From the NCBI RefSeq assembly GCF_007994135.1, contig NZ_VLKF01000001.1, positions 1,860,001-1,924,000 of the forward strand: DNA of 64,000 nucleotides, in the 5' to 3' direction. The position numbers and the translations under genes were made by a program. Shown one piece after another: positions 44,091 to 52,162 of this stretch. How positions within the stretch are numbered: the first letter of the stretch is position 1; each line of letters begins with the position of its first letter. The notes beneath the pieces are model-generated. The model was not told the DNA's origin. It saw nothing but the letters and a program-made list of their open reading frames with translations, and ran no database searches. The stretch is from Modestobacter roseus. GTDB lineage: Bacteria; Actinomycetota; Actinomycetes; Mycobacteriales; Geodermatophilaceae.

Positions 44091-45086
44091 TCAGTCCTGC
44101 TCGGCGGCGGCCTTCATGGCCTCCAGCTCGCTCTCGTGGTCGTCGACGAACTGCTGCTCCGCCTCCCGGTTGACCTCGGCGGCGCGGTCGCGGTAGTCGG
44201 TCTCCTCCCGGCAGTCCAGGTCCGCGAGAGCCAGCTCGACCTCGCGCTCCGCCAGCGCGTCGCGGGCGGCCTCGTCGGGTTCGCCGGACACCTCGCCGTC
44301 CTCGGTGGGCACCATCTCCTCGTAGATCGCGTTGAGGTCCTCGTAGATGGAGTCCTGCGCCTCGTACTGGGTCGCGAAGCCGCCGTGGCCGGCCGCGTCC
44401 ATGCAGGCGGCCCACTCGGCCTCCAGCTCGGTCATGCCCGGCCAGGACGACATCCCCTCGTAGAACTCGTTCATCGCGTCGAAGAGCGGCTTGAACTCGT
44501 CCGACTGGGAGACGTCCTCGCCCTCCACCTCGTGCTGCGCCGCCCCCTGGCACCCGGCGGTCTGCCAGTCGTACTCGTACGAGCCGTCCTCGCCGATCTC
44601 CTCCTCGGTGGGCTGGGGACCGTAGAGGGCCTCGTAGAACGCGGCCTGCTCGGACTCCGACAGGCTCATCACGTAGTCGCCGTTCGGGTCGACGTACTCC
44701 TCTTCCGGCTGGACCGGCTCCTCGCTGAACGGGGAATTGACCGCGCCGTAGCCGTACTGGCTGACCCACTCGCGGTCGTCGGGTTCCCACTCGGTCCCGT
44801 CGCCACTGGAGAACGACGACGACTGGGTGTCGGGGGTGTACTCGAAGCCCTGCTCCTGCATGCACTGCGCGACGAGCTCTTCCCGCTCCGCCTGCTGCTC
44901 GGTGAACTGCTGCTCCTGCTCCTCGGGAGAGAGGTCACCGCCGTAGACGGCGTTCATGTACTCGGCGAGCGGGGACTCCTGCTCCGCGGCCGCGGGATCG
45001 TCCTCCGATCCTCCCGAACAACCGGCCAGGACCACGGCCAGAACGGTGAATGCCGACAGAGCGGCCGAGGTGCGGCGAATGCGCAT
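44091..45086 (-). CDS. acidic lipoprotein, first gene of exporter operon
   Basis: A 331-residue lipoprotein: signal peptide with LAGC lipobox (Cys23). The mature part is very acidic (many Glu, Asp and Gln; few Lys) with repeated YGP/YEYD and helical Glu-rich segments, and three or more CMQEQ/CMDAAG-type cysteine-containing helices. No known domain recognised. ATG 45084-45086 with AGGGAG upstream. It may be a substrate-capture or regulatory partner of the exporter encoded just downstream. Confidence 0.85.
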   Translation of the reverse strand: MRIRRTSAALSAFTVLAVVLAGCSGGSEDDPAAAEQESPLAEYMNAVYGGDLSPEEQEQQFTEQQAEREELVAQCMQEQGFEYTPDTQSSSFSSGDGTEWEPDDREWVSQYGYGAVNSPFSEEPVQPEEEYVDPNGDYVMSLSESEQAAFYEALYGPQPTEEEIGEDGSYEYDWQTAGCQGAAQHEVEGEDVSQSDEFKPLFDAMNEFYEGMSSWPGMTELEAEWAACMDAAGHGGFATQYEAQDSIYEDLNAIYEEMVPTEDGEVSGEPDEAARDALAEREVELALADLDCREETDYRDRAAEVNREAEQQFVDDHESELEAMKAAAEQD

Positions 45087-45319
45087 GAGATCTCTCCCTG
45101 GGGGCTGTTGGCGCAGACCGTAGCGGGCATGGGCGACCTTCCACGCCATTCCCGAGTCGGATATCTCGCGTCGGTTCCTACGACCTGCGGATGACGCTGT
45201 CCGGGGCGCTGACCAGGGGCGGGTTTCCCCTGCGGCCCCCCGCGGGGAGACAGCGGACCTGCCCGTCGGAGGCGCCGCACCCGCGCTGCCGCCGTCCCGA
45301 CCCGACCCGTGGAGGACCC

Positions 45320-45715
45320 GTGACCGACCAGAACCGCCTGCGCTCCATCGCCCGCATCGCCCTGGGGTCCACGCTGGTGTTCGCCGGCACCAGCCACCTG
45401 ACGTTCGCGCGGGAGGAGTTCCGCGCCCAGGTGCCGCCGTGGGTGCCGCTGGACGTGGACGACGTGGTGCTGATGTCCGGCGTGGTGGAGGTGGGCCTCG
45501 GCGCGATCCTGGTCGCACTGCCCCGTGAGCAGCGCCGGATCGGCGCGCTGGCTGCGGCGTTCTTCACCGCGATCGTGCCGGGGAACGTCGCCCAGTACAC
45601 CCAGCACCGCGACGCCTTCGGGCTGGACACCGACGCCAAGCGGGCCCTGCGCCTGCTCGGTCAGCCGGTGCTGGTGGCCTGGGCGTGGTGGTCGACGCGC
45701 ACCCGCACGCCCTGA
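45320..45715 (+). CDS. DoxX-like membrane protein
   Basis: A 131-residue protein with four hydrophobic segments and the DoxX/DUF4267-like pattern ([48 protein letters not shown]). GTG 45320 has GGAGG close upstream. It is divergent from the exporter operon and precedes msrA in the same direction with a 94-bp gap. DoxX proteins have been linked to thiol redox balance; here the neighbouring methionine sulfoxide reductase fits that, but this is inference. Confidence 0.85.
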   Translation: MTDQNRLRSIARIALGSTLVFAGTSHLTFAREEFRAQVPPWVPLDVDDVVLMSGVVEVGLGAILVALPREQRRIGALAAAFFTAIVPGNVAQYTQHRDAFGLDTDAKRALRLLGQPVLVAWAWWSTRTRTP

Positions 45716-45809
45716 TCTCGCGAGCCAGCCGTGCGCCCCGGTGCCCGGGAAGCACGGACGCCCCTCGCGGTGTTCTGCTGTCGACGACCGATCGAAGAGG
45801 AGAGACACG

Positions 45810-46322
45810 TTGAGCACAGAGACCGCGATCCTCGCCGGCGGCTGCTTCTGGGGTGCCCAGGACCTGCTGCGCAAGCGTCCCGGGGTGATCTCCAGCCGGG
45901 TGGGCTACTCCGGTGGCGACACCCCCAACGCCACCTACCGCAACCACGGTGACCACGCCGAGGCCGTCGAGATCGTCTTCGACCCCCAGGTGATCTCCTA
46001 CCGCGAGCTGCTGGAGTTCTTCTTCCAGATCCACGACCCGTCGACCAAGGACCGGCAGGGCAACGACGTCGGCCGCAGCTACCGCTCGGCGATCTACTAC
46101 ACCTCCGAGGAGCAGCAGCGCGTCGCCCTGGACACGATCGCGGACGTCGACGCCTCGGGCATCTGGCCGGGGAAGGTCGTGACCGAGGTCGAGCCGGCCG
46201 GCGACTTCTGGGAGGCCGAGGAGGAGCACCAGGACTACCTGCAGAAGATCCCGTTCGGCTACACCTGCCACTTCGTGCGGCCGGACTGGGTGCTCCCCCG
46301 CCGCGAGGCGCACACCGCCTGA
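45810..46322 (+). CDS. msrA: peptide-methionine (S)-S-oxide reductase
   Basis: A 170-residue MsrA that repairs oxidised methionine. The catalytic GCFWG motif is at residues 11-15 with Cys12. Substrate-pocket residues [16 protein letters not shown] and the YRSAIYY segment are present. The start is a TTG (45810-45812) preceded by AGGAG; starting here gives the usual N-terminus ([14 protein letters not shown]), and no ATG or GTG lies closer in frame. A terminator follows 10 bp after the stop. Confidence 0.95.
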   Translation: MSTETAILAGGCFWGAQDLLRKRPGVISSRVGYSGGDTPNATYRNHGDHAEAVEIVFDPQVISYRELLEFFFQIHDPSTKDRQGNDVGRSYRSAIYYTSEEQQRVALDTIADVDASGIWPGKVVTEVEPAGDFWEAEEEHQDYLQKIPFGYTCHFVRPDWVLPRREAHTA

Positions 46323-46332
46323 GCCCGGCGAC

Positions 46333-46368
46333 CGCGGCCGGCCCGACTCCTCCGTCGGGCCGGCCGCG
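46333..46368. terminator. msrA terminator
   Basis: Perfect 15-bp stem (46333-46347 with 46354-46368) and a TCCTCC loop. Confidence 0.85.
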
Positions 46369-46465
46369 TCGTCACGCCTGGACCTCGATCATCCGGCTCG
46401 CTGTCCCGATGGGTCACGACTGTCTTCCCGGCGCCGTCGACGGCGCAGGGCAAAGGTGCGGACAG

Positions 46466-46498
46466 TTGACAGGTCGGCTAATGCTGCTAGCTTCTAGC
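46466..46498 (+). promoter_or_regulatory. putative promoter and dyad before hydrolase-tetR operon
   Basis: A perfect -35 TTGACA (46466-46471) and a -10 candidate TAGCTT (46488-46493, 16-bp spacer). A dyad GCTAG-ctt-CTAGC (46486-46498) overlaps the -10 and is a candidate site for the TetR protein encoded in the same operon. This stretch is AT-rich for the window. Confidence 0.6.
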
Positions 46499-46541
46499 TA
46501 ACGCAGTAAGCCACTGCGGCATCGCATGCCGGGAGGCAGCC

Positions 46542-47390
46542 ATGACCGAACACCTGACGCTCGACGGCGGCACCCTCGCCTACGACCTGACCGGGACAAC
46601 CGGGCCGCTCATGGTGCTCGCCCACGGCATGGGCGACAGCCGGGAGGCCTTCCGGTTCCTCGTCCCCACCCTGGTCGAGGCCGGCTACCGGGTCGCCGCG
46701 GTGGACCTGCGCGGCTGCGGTGAGTCCAGCGCCGCGTGGGCGTCCTACACGCGCACCGACATCGCCGGCGACCTCCTCGCGCTGGTGCGCCATCTCGGCG
46801 GCCCGGCCGTGCTGGTCGGCCACTCCATCGCCGGTGGCGCGGTCACCATCGCCGCCGCAACGGCACCGGAGCTGGTCACGGCGATCGTCGAGCTGGCGCC
46901 GTTCACCCGCAAGCAGTCGATGAGCCTCCGCGATCTGCGCGTCGCCTCGTACCGCCGCGGCATGCGCCACCTGCTCGGCACCACCCTGCTCGGCAGCACC
47001 AGACAGTGGGCGAAGTACCTCGACGTCGCCTACCCCGGCCCCAGGCCGGCCGACTGGGACACCCGGCTCGGCCAGATCACCGCGATGCTGGCCGAGCCGG
47101 GACGGATGAAGGCCATGCAGGCGATGGGCAGGACCCCGCCCGTCGACGCCGGGGAGCAGCTGCGCAACGTCCGCTGCCCGGTCCTGGTCGTCGAGGGCAG
47201 TGCCGACCCCGACTGGGCCGCACCGCAGGCCGAGGGCGAGGCCATCATCGCCGACCTGCCCACGGGGCTGGGCAGGCTGGTGATCATCGACGATGCCGGG
47301 CACTACCCGCACGTGCAGTTCCCCGCCGAGGTCGCCACCGCGGTGCTGACCTTCCTGGTCGGCACCTCCCAGGACGGCGACCGTGCCTAG
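46542..47390 (+). CDS. alpha/beta hydrolase
   Basis: A 282-residue alpha/beta hydrolase: HGMGDSREAFRFL oxyanion region, nucleophile elbow GHSIAGG (Ser about 94), catalytic Asp in EGSADPDW and His in DAGHYPHVQFP. ATG 46542 with GGGAGG. First gene of a three-gene operon; its end overlaps the TetR gene by 8 bp. Substrate unknown. Confidence 0.92.
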   Translation: MTEHLTLDGGTLAYDLTGTTGPLMVLAHGMGDSREAFRFLVPTLVEAGYRVAAVDLRGCGESSAAWASYTRTDIAGDLLALVRHLGGPAVLVGHSIAGGAVTIAAATAPELVTAIVELAPFTRKQSMSLRDLRVASYRRGMRHLLGTTLLGSTRQWAKYLDVAYPGPRPADWDTRLGQITAMLAEPGRMKAMQAMGRTPPVDAGEQLRNVRCPVLVVEGSADPDWAAPQAEGEAIIADLPTGLGRLVIIDDAGHYPHVQFPAEVATAVLTFLVGTSQDGDRA

Positions 47391-47970
47391 GGCCGGGCTG
47401 GGCACGGCCGCGGTGGTCGCGGCCGGCGCCGATCTCGCCGACGAGATCGGCTTCTCCGACCTGACCATGGGCCGACTCGCCGAACGGGTCGGGGTCCGCA
47501 CCCCCTCGCTCTACAAGCACGTCACCAGCCAGGAGGACCTCAACCGCCGCATCGCGGCCCTCGCCCTGGACGAGGCCGCCGAGGCGATCGGCGCGGCCAT
47601 CCAGGGCCTCGCGGGCCGGGACGCCCTACGGGCCGCAGCCCGCGCACTGCGCGACTTCATCCTCGCCCACCCCGGCCGGTACGCCGCCACCATCGGCATG
47701 GAACCCACCAGTCCCGACGACCCGATCGCCCTGGCCGCCGCGAGGTTGCTCGCGCCCTTCACGGCCGCGCTCCGCGGTTACGACGTCGCGCCGGCTGACA
47801 CGACCCATGCCCTCCGGGCGCTGCGCAGCATCTTCCACGGCTTCGCCACCATCGAGGCCGCCGGCGGCTTCCAGTGGTCCACCGGCACCGACGAGAGCTT
47901 CGAGTGGCTCATCGACCTCGTCGACCTCGGGCTGCGCGCACGACCCGCAGAGCGGACACCCCGCGCATGA
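47383..47970 (+). CDS. TetR-family regulator (TetR_C_33/WHG type)
   Basis: A 195-residue TetR protein with HTH at about residues 8-52 (LADEIGFSDLTMGRLAERVGVRTPSLYKHVTSQEDLNRRI) and a C-terminal domain containing the ALRALRSIFHGFATIEAAGGF pattern of the WHG class. GTG 47383 lies within the hydrolase 3' end, so it is coupled. Probably represses its own operon through the dyad at 46486-46498. Confidence 0.92.
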   Translation: MPRAGLGTAAVVAAGADLADEIGFSDLTMGRLAERVGVRTPSLYKHVTSQEDLNRRIAALALDEAAEAIGAAIQGLAGRDALRAAARALRDFILAHPGRYAATIGMEPTSPDDPIALAAARLLAPFTAALRGYDVAPADTTHALRALRSIFHGFATIEAAGGFQWSTGTDESFEWLIDLVDLGLRARPAERTPRA

Positions 47971-48389
47971 CCGGCACCGTCGTCCCGACCGCCACGTCAC
48001 CGGGCGTGGTCACCGGCCGGCCCCGGGCCTGGCTGCAGGCCGAGGGCATCGCCCTCGCCGCCGCCGGCCTCATCGCCCACGGCTCCACCGGTGCGCCCTG
48101 GTGGCTGGTCCCGGCGCTCTTCCTGGTGCCCGATCTGGCGATGCTCGGCTACCTCGCCGGCGACCGCGTGGGCGCCTGGACCTACAACCTGTCGCACACC
48201 GCACCCCTGGCGGTGGTGCTGCTGGCCGCCGGCCTGGGCTGGGACGTCGCCGCCCTCACCGTCGCCGGCGCCGTCGGCCTGGTGCACGTCGGGCTCGACC
48301 GCGCCCTGGGTTACGGCGTCAAGTACGACGACGGCTTCGGCCACACCCACCTGGGCATGAAGGGCCCCGCCGGCCCGGACCGCCCCTGA
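47967..48389 (+). CDS. DUF4260 membrane protein
   Basis: A 140-residue protein with four hydrophobic segments and the DUF4260 pattern (RAWLQAEGIALAAAGL, LFLVPDLAMLGYLAGDRVGAWTYNLSHT, GYGVKYDDGFGHTHLG). ATG 47967 overlaps the TetR stop as ATGA. Function not established. Confidence 0.88.
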   Translation: MTGTVVPTATSPGVVTGRPRAWLQAEGIALAAAGLIAHGSTGAPWWLVPALFLVPDLAMLGYLAGDRVGAWTYNLSHTAPLAVVLLAAGLGWDVAALTVAGAVGLVHVGLDRALGYGVKYDDGFGHTHLGMKGPAGPDRP

Positions 48390-48399
48390 GCGGCCGGGC
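48373..48399. terminator. bidirectional terminator between DUF4260 and WYL genes
   Basis: Stem GCCCGG-(bulged A)-CCGC with GCGG-CCGGGC (48373-48383 with 48390-48399) and a 6-nt loop; it spans the DUF4260 stop in a 16-bp convergent gap. Confidence 0.6.
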
Positions 48400-48405
48400 A
48401 GACGG

Positions 48406-49434
48406 TCAGGGCCAGCCCGGGCGGTCGGCACCGGCGACTGCCGCCCGGGCACAGCGGTCGGACAGCGTGCCGAACGCCTCCGCGAGAGCCGCCGGGCTGA
48501 CGGCGTCGACGTCCGTGTCGTAGCGGGCGACGGCAGCGGCGAGGCCCACCCAGGACCAGGCGCCGAGGGTGAGCCGGCAGCGGTCGGGGCCGAGCGGCTC
48601 GACCACGCCGTCGTGGGCGAAGGGGGCCACCCGGGACGCCGGCAGACCGAGTTCGACGGTGCCCGTGCACGGCCAGCTGTCGGCGTCGCTGGTGCTGCCC
48701 TTGAAGACGCCGTTGACGAAGGCGGCGAGATCGCCACCGGGCAGCTCCCGCGGGGTGAAACGGGGCCCCGTCGGGGTGCGCGGGGTGATCCGGTCGCAGC
48801 GGAAGGTCCGCCAGTCGGCCCGCTCGAGGTCGAAGGCGACCAGGTACCAGCGGCCGCTCCGGGTGACCAGGTGGTGTGGTTCGGCTCGCCGGGGCGGGAC
48901 GAGCGCATCGCGGGGGCCCTCGGGGTCGGCGGCGGAGTCGTGATCTGCGGAGGCGTAGTCGAACCGGACCACCTCGCGGGCGCGGATGGCCGCCGTCAGC
49001 GCGACCAGCACCGCCGGGTCGACCTCGGGAGCCGCGCCACCGGGAACGGGCGTCACCTGGACGGCGTCGACCCGGTGCCGGAGCCGGGCGGGCATCACCT
49101 GGCGGACGGTGGTCAGCGCGCGGGCCGCGGCCTCGCCGATGCCCGCCCCGCTGGCGGTGGCCAGTTGCAGCGCCACGGCCAGGGCGACGGCCTGGTCGTC
49201 GTCGAACAGCAGTGGCGGCAGGTCGGCGCCGGCATCCAGGCGGTAGCCACCGTCGGGCCCCTTGAACGCCTGGACCGGATAGCCCAGCTCGCGGAGGCGG
49301 TCGACGTCCCGGCGCACGGTGCGCGGGCTGACGTCGAGCCGCTCGGCCAGGGTGCTGCCCGGCCAGTCCCGGCGCGCCTGCAGCAGGGACAGCAGGGTCA
49401 GCAGTCGGGACGAGGTGCCGTTGCGGTCGGACAT
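48406..49434 (-). CDS. WYL-domain transcriptional regulator
   Basis: A 342-residue YafY-type regulator: N-terminal HTH_11 (LLTLLSLLQARRDWPGSTLAERLDVSPRTVRRDVDRLRELGYPV), WYL domain around residues 140-230 with the RWYLVAFDLERADWRTFRCDRI motif, and a C-terminal WCX region. ATG 49432-49434. It is divergent from the VOC gene with a 98-bp gap; that gene is its likely target, as this arrangement is common for WYL/PhnB-like pairs. Confidence 0.92.
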   Translation of the reverse strand: MSDRNGTSSRLLTLLSLLQARRDWPGSTLAERLDVSPRTVRRDVDRLRELGYPVQAFKGPDGGYRLDAGADLPPLLFDDDQAVALAVALQLATASGAGIGEAAARALTTVRQVMPARLRHRVDAVQVTPVPGGAAPEVDPAVLVALTAAIRAREVVRFDYASADHDSAADPEGPRDALVPPRRAEPHHLVTRSGRWYLVAFDLERADWRTFRCDRITPRTPTGPRFTPRELPGGDLAAFVNGVFKGSTSDADSWPCTGTVELGLPASRVAPFAHDGVVEPLGPDRCRLTLGAWSWVGLAAAVARYDTDVDAVSPAALAEAFGTLSDRCARAAVAGADRPGWP

Positions 49435-49497
49435 GTCCTCATCATGCCCGAGAAGAGGACCGATCCTGACCGCTACTGCTGTGAAGGTGTCTCCATC

Positions 49498-49514
49498 GCC
49501 ACCAAGGGGGTGGC
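49498..49514. promoter_or_regulatory. short dyad in the WYL/VOC intergenic region
   Basis: GCCACC-aaggg-GGTGGC, 18 bp before the VOC start. Candidate operator for the WYL regulator; low information, so tentative. Confidence 0.35.
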
Positions 49515-49532
49515 TGGAGCGAGGAGCACGAC

Positions 49533-49964
49533 ATGAGCGTCACCACCACCACGCACCTCAACTTCCGCGGCCAGGCCCGCGAGGCACTGGACTTCTACGC
49601 GTCCGTGTTCGGCGGGGAGGTCATGGCCTTCACCTTCGCCCAGGGCGGGGACGAGCGGGACACCGCCGACGGCGCGGTGGCCGAGCAGATCAAGTGGGGC
49701 GGCATCCAGGCCCCCAACGGGTTCGCGGTCATGGCCTTCGACGTGCCGCCCGCACGCGCCTACGACGCCGGCACCGACGCCGTCTACGTGTCGGTCCGCG
49801 GCACCGACCCCGAGGAGATCACCGGCTACTGGAAGGCGCTCGTCGACGGCGGCACGGTGCGGGCCGAGCTGGCCCCGGCCGGCTACGCCCCGCTCTACGG
49901 GATGGTCACCGACCGCTTCGGGGTGACCTGGGTGCTCGACGTCCTGCCGCCCTACAACGGCTGA
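49533..49964 (+). CDS. VOC/PhnB-like protein
   Basis: A 143-residue protein of the PhnB-like branch of the VOC superfamily (LNFRGQAREALDFYASVFGGEVMAF, GIQAPNGFAVMAFDVPP, MVTDRFGVTWVLDV). Such proteins are dimers of paired beta-alpha-beta modules. Enzymatic role is usually unknown. ATG 49533 with GAGGAG. Confidence 0.9.
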   Translation: MSVTTTTHLNFRGQAREALDFYASVFGGEVMAFTFAQGGDERDTADGAVAEQIKWGGIQAPNGFAVMAFDVPPARAYDAGTDAVYVSVRGTDPEEITGYWKALVDGGTVRAELAPAGYAPLYGMVTDRFGVTWVLDVLPPYNG

Positions 49965-49970
49965 CGGTGA

Positions 49971-50004
49971 CCGGGGACGGGCAGCCGACGCCGCCCGTCC
50001 CCGG
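49971..50004. terminator. bidirectional terminator
   Basis: Perfect 12-bp stem (49971-49982 with 49993-50004), 10-nt loop, 6 bp after the VOC stop and 38 bp before the convergent hydrolase stop. Confidence 0.75.
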
Positions 50005-50042
50005 CACGTGCCTCCTCGATCCGGCCACTGCTCGCCGTGCGC

Positions 50043-50789
50043 TCAGGCGGCCGTCGTGCGGACGGCCTCGTCGATCAGCCGGGCCACGACGTCCGGCCGG
50101 GAGACGGTCACCGCGTGCGAGGCGTCCACCTCGACGACGTGCGAGGAGGCCCGCTCCGCCATGAACCGCTGGGCCTCTGCCGGGACGGCGAGATCCTGCA
50201 GCGTGACGAGGGTCCAGGACGGGACGGTCTTCCAGGCCGCCTTCGTCGCCTCGTCCGCCAGGGCGTCGGCGGTGATGGGCCGCTGGGTGACGGCCATCAG
50301 CGCGGCGACGTCCGCCGGCACGTCCGCGGCGAAGACCGGCCGGAACTGCTCCTGCTCGATGTAGAGGTCGTCGACGGGCTGCCCGTCCTCCCCCCGGACG
50401 GGCACCGGGCGCAGCGCCGCCCCGAGCTCGTTGCCCGGGAACTTCCCGGCCAGCTCACCGGTGCTCTCCCCCTCGTCCAGCAGGAAGCTGGCCACGAACA
50501 CCAGCGCCTTCACCCGCGGGTGCCGGTCAGCGGCCTCGCTCATGACGCTGCCGCCGTAGGAGTGACCGGCGAGGACGATCGGCCCGTCGACCGAGTCCAG
50601 GACGTCGCGCAGGAGCACGGCGTCGCCGCGCAGTGAGCGGAGCGGGTTGGCCACCCCGATCACCCGGTGGCCGTCCTGCTGGAGGTGGGCGATCACGCCG
50701 TTCCAGCTCGACGAGTCGGCGAAGGCGCCGTGGACGAGGACCACGGTGGGCGTGGTCTCGGGGTGGGTCTCGAGCGTGCTGCTGGTCAT
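50043..50789 (-). CDS. alpha/beta hydrolase
   Basis: A 248-residue alpha/beta hydrolase of the short HGAFADSSSWNGVI type, with the nucleophile elbow GHSYGGS (Ser about 89), and a C-terminal His in DASHAVTVSRP. ATG 50787-50789 with AGGA close upstream. Second gene of a two-gene operon after the SnoaL-like gene (29-bp gap). Confidence 0.92.
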   Translation of the reverse strand: MTSSTLETHPETTPTVVLVHGAFADSSSWNGVIAHLQQDGHRVIGVANPLRSLRGDAVLLRDVLDSVDGPIVLAGHSYGGSVMSEAADRHPRVKALVFVASFLLDEGESTGELAGKFPGNELGAALRPVPVRGEDGQPVDDLYIEQEQFRPVFAADVPADVAALMAVTQRPITADALADEATKAAWKTVPSWTLVTLQDLAVPAEAQRFMAERASSHVVEVDASHAVTVSRPDVVARLIDEAVRTTAA

Positions 50790-50818
50790 GGTCCTGCCTC
50801 TCCGTCCGCGGGCGGTCG

Positions 50819-51172
50819 TCACGGCGCGATGACGAGCTCGACGATGGAGTCGCCGTCCACCACGAAGCGGTAGCGCAGGTCCACCACCCCACCGGGGAAG
50901 TCCCCTTCGAGGTGGTGGACGGCGACCCAGTGCGCGTCGTCGGTGCGCTCCGCGGCGACGAGGGTGCTGGTGTACGTGTAGTCCGCCCCGGCCTTGGTCA
51001 GGAAGCCGCGGATCTCCTCGGTCCCGCGGTAGGTGATGCCCTCGTCGACCACCACGGCGGTGGGTGAGAAGGCGCGGAGCGCGGTGTCCGTGTCGAGGGC
51101 GGCGTGCGCGGCGAGGTAGCCGCGGACGGCGGCCGGGAGCTGGTCGGGCTGGATGCTGGTCGGTGTGGTCAT
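50819..51172 (-). CDS. SnoaL/NTF2-like protein
   Basis: A 117-residue NTF2-fold protein (YLAAHAALDTDTALRAFSPTAVVVDEG, YRGTEEIRGFL, VAVHHLEGDFPGGVVDLRYRFVVDGDSIVELVI). Members are polyketide cyclases, isomerases or binding proteins; the exact role is not readable here. ATG 51170-51172. First gene of a two-gene operon divergent from the MerR gene. Confidence 0.88.
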   Translation of the reverse strand: MTTPTSIQPDQLPAAVRGYLAAHAALDTDTALRAFSPTAVVVDEGITYRGTEEIRGFLTKAGADYTYTSTLVAAERTDDAHWVAVHHLEGDFPGGVVDLRYRFVVDGDSIVELVIAP

Positions 51173-51184
51173 GTCCGCACGGTG

Positions 51185-51237
51185 CGACCTCCCGGTGCGG
51201 GAAGGTCAAGCACTGGACCCTCCCCCGGGGAGAGGGT
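51185..51237. promoter_or_regulatory. two MerR-type dyads between divergent genes
   Basis: An imperfect dyad GACCTCCCG-gtg-CGGGAAGGTC (51185-51206), with a TTGACC -35-like hexamer for the minus-strand operon at its edge, and a 21-bp dyad ACCCTCCCCC/GGGGAGAGGGT (51217-51237, one mismatch) just before the MerR gene. The second has the form of operators bound by drug-sensing MerR proteins. Confidence 0.65.
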
Positions 51238-51250
51238 GCAGAGTGCACGC

Positions 51251-52048
51251 GTGCTGGCGATCGGCGAGTTCTCCCGGCTGACCCACCTGAGCGTGCGGAC
51301 CCTGCGGCGGTACCACGACGCCGGCCTGCTGGAGCCCGCGACGGTGGACGAGGTGACCGGCTACCGCTGGTACAGCGCCGAGCAGATCCCGATCGCCCAG
51401 GTCATCCACCGGCTGCGCGACCTCGACGTCCCGCTGCCGGACGTCCAGCGCATCCTGCGTTCCCCCGATCCGCGCACGCGCGCCGGCCTGGTCGCCGACC
51501 ACCTGCAGCGGATGGAGTCGGAGCTGGACCGCACCCGCGCAGCGGTGGCGTCCCTGCGCCGGTTGCTGCGGCCGGAGCCACCGTCGCTGGACGTCGAGCT
51601 CCGCGCCGTCCCGGCGACGACGGTGGCCGCCGTGGCGGAGGACGTGGACCGCGACCACGTGCTCGCCTGGTACGCCGGCGCCATGGCCGAGCTGGACGCC
51701 GTGGTCGACGACCCGGCCGGCCCGCCGGGCGGGTTGTACGACAACGCGCTCTTCGAGGCCGGTCGCGGGCACCTCCTGGTGTACCGGCCGACGGCGGAAC
51801 CGCCGCGCAGCGGCCGGGTGCACCCGGTGACCCTGCCGGCCGTCGAGCTGGCCGTCACCACGCACGTCGGCGAGCACGACGACATCGACGTCACCTACGG
51901 CGAGCTCGGCACCTGGGTGGTGGGCAACGCGCTCGCGGTGGCCGGGCCGGTGCGGGAGACCTACCTGGTCGGCCCCCGCGACACGCCCGACCCGCCGGCC
52001 TGGCGCACCGAGATCGGCTGGCCCGTCTTCCGCGTCGCCCCGCGATGA
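51251..52048 (+). CDS. MerR-family regulator with GyrI-like effector domain
   Basis: A 265-residue regulator: MerR HTH at residues 1-70 (LAIGEFSRLTHLSVRTLRRYHDAGLLEPATVDEVTGYRWYSAEQI), linker helix, and a GyrI-like ligand-binding domain (about 115-265, VELRAVPATTVAAVAE to RTEIGWPV). GTG 51251 gives the usual N-terminus; an in-frame GTG at 51236 overlaps the dyad. Probably senses a small hydrophobic compound and controls the divergent SnoaL/hydrolase operon and itself. Confidence 0.92.
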   Translation: MLAIGEFSRLTHLSVRTLRRYHDAGLLEPATVDEVTGYRWYSAEQIPIAQVIHRLRDLDVPLPDVQRILRSPDPRTRAGLVADHLQRMESELDRTRAAVASLRRLLRPEPPSLDVELRAVPATTVAAVAEDVDRDHVLAWYAGAMAELDAVVDDPAGPPGGLYDNALFEAGRGHLLVYRPTAEPPRSGRVHPVTLPAVELAVTTHVGEHDDIDVTYGELGTWVVGNALAVAGPVRETYLVGPRDTPDPPAWRTEIGWPVFRVAPR

Positions 52049-52162
52049 CCGGTCGGCTCGACACGGCTCAGCCCGGCGCGGGTCGGGGAACCGGGCGTCG
52101 CGTCGGGACCGCCGTCGGGCGCCGTCCGACCGAACCGGGGGCGGGCAGGGCAGGCTGACCCC

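Noticed and set aside
45090-45319. Small CCCC/GGGG inverted repeats before the DoxX-like gene as a riboswitch
   Set aside because: Only short imperfect GC stems are visible and no known riboswitch core was recognised.
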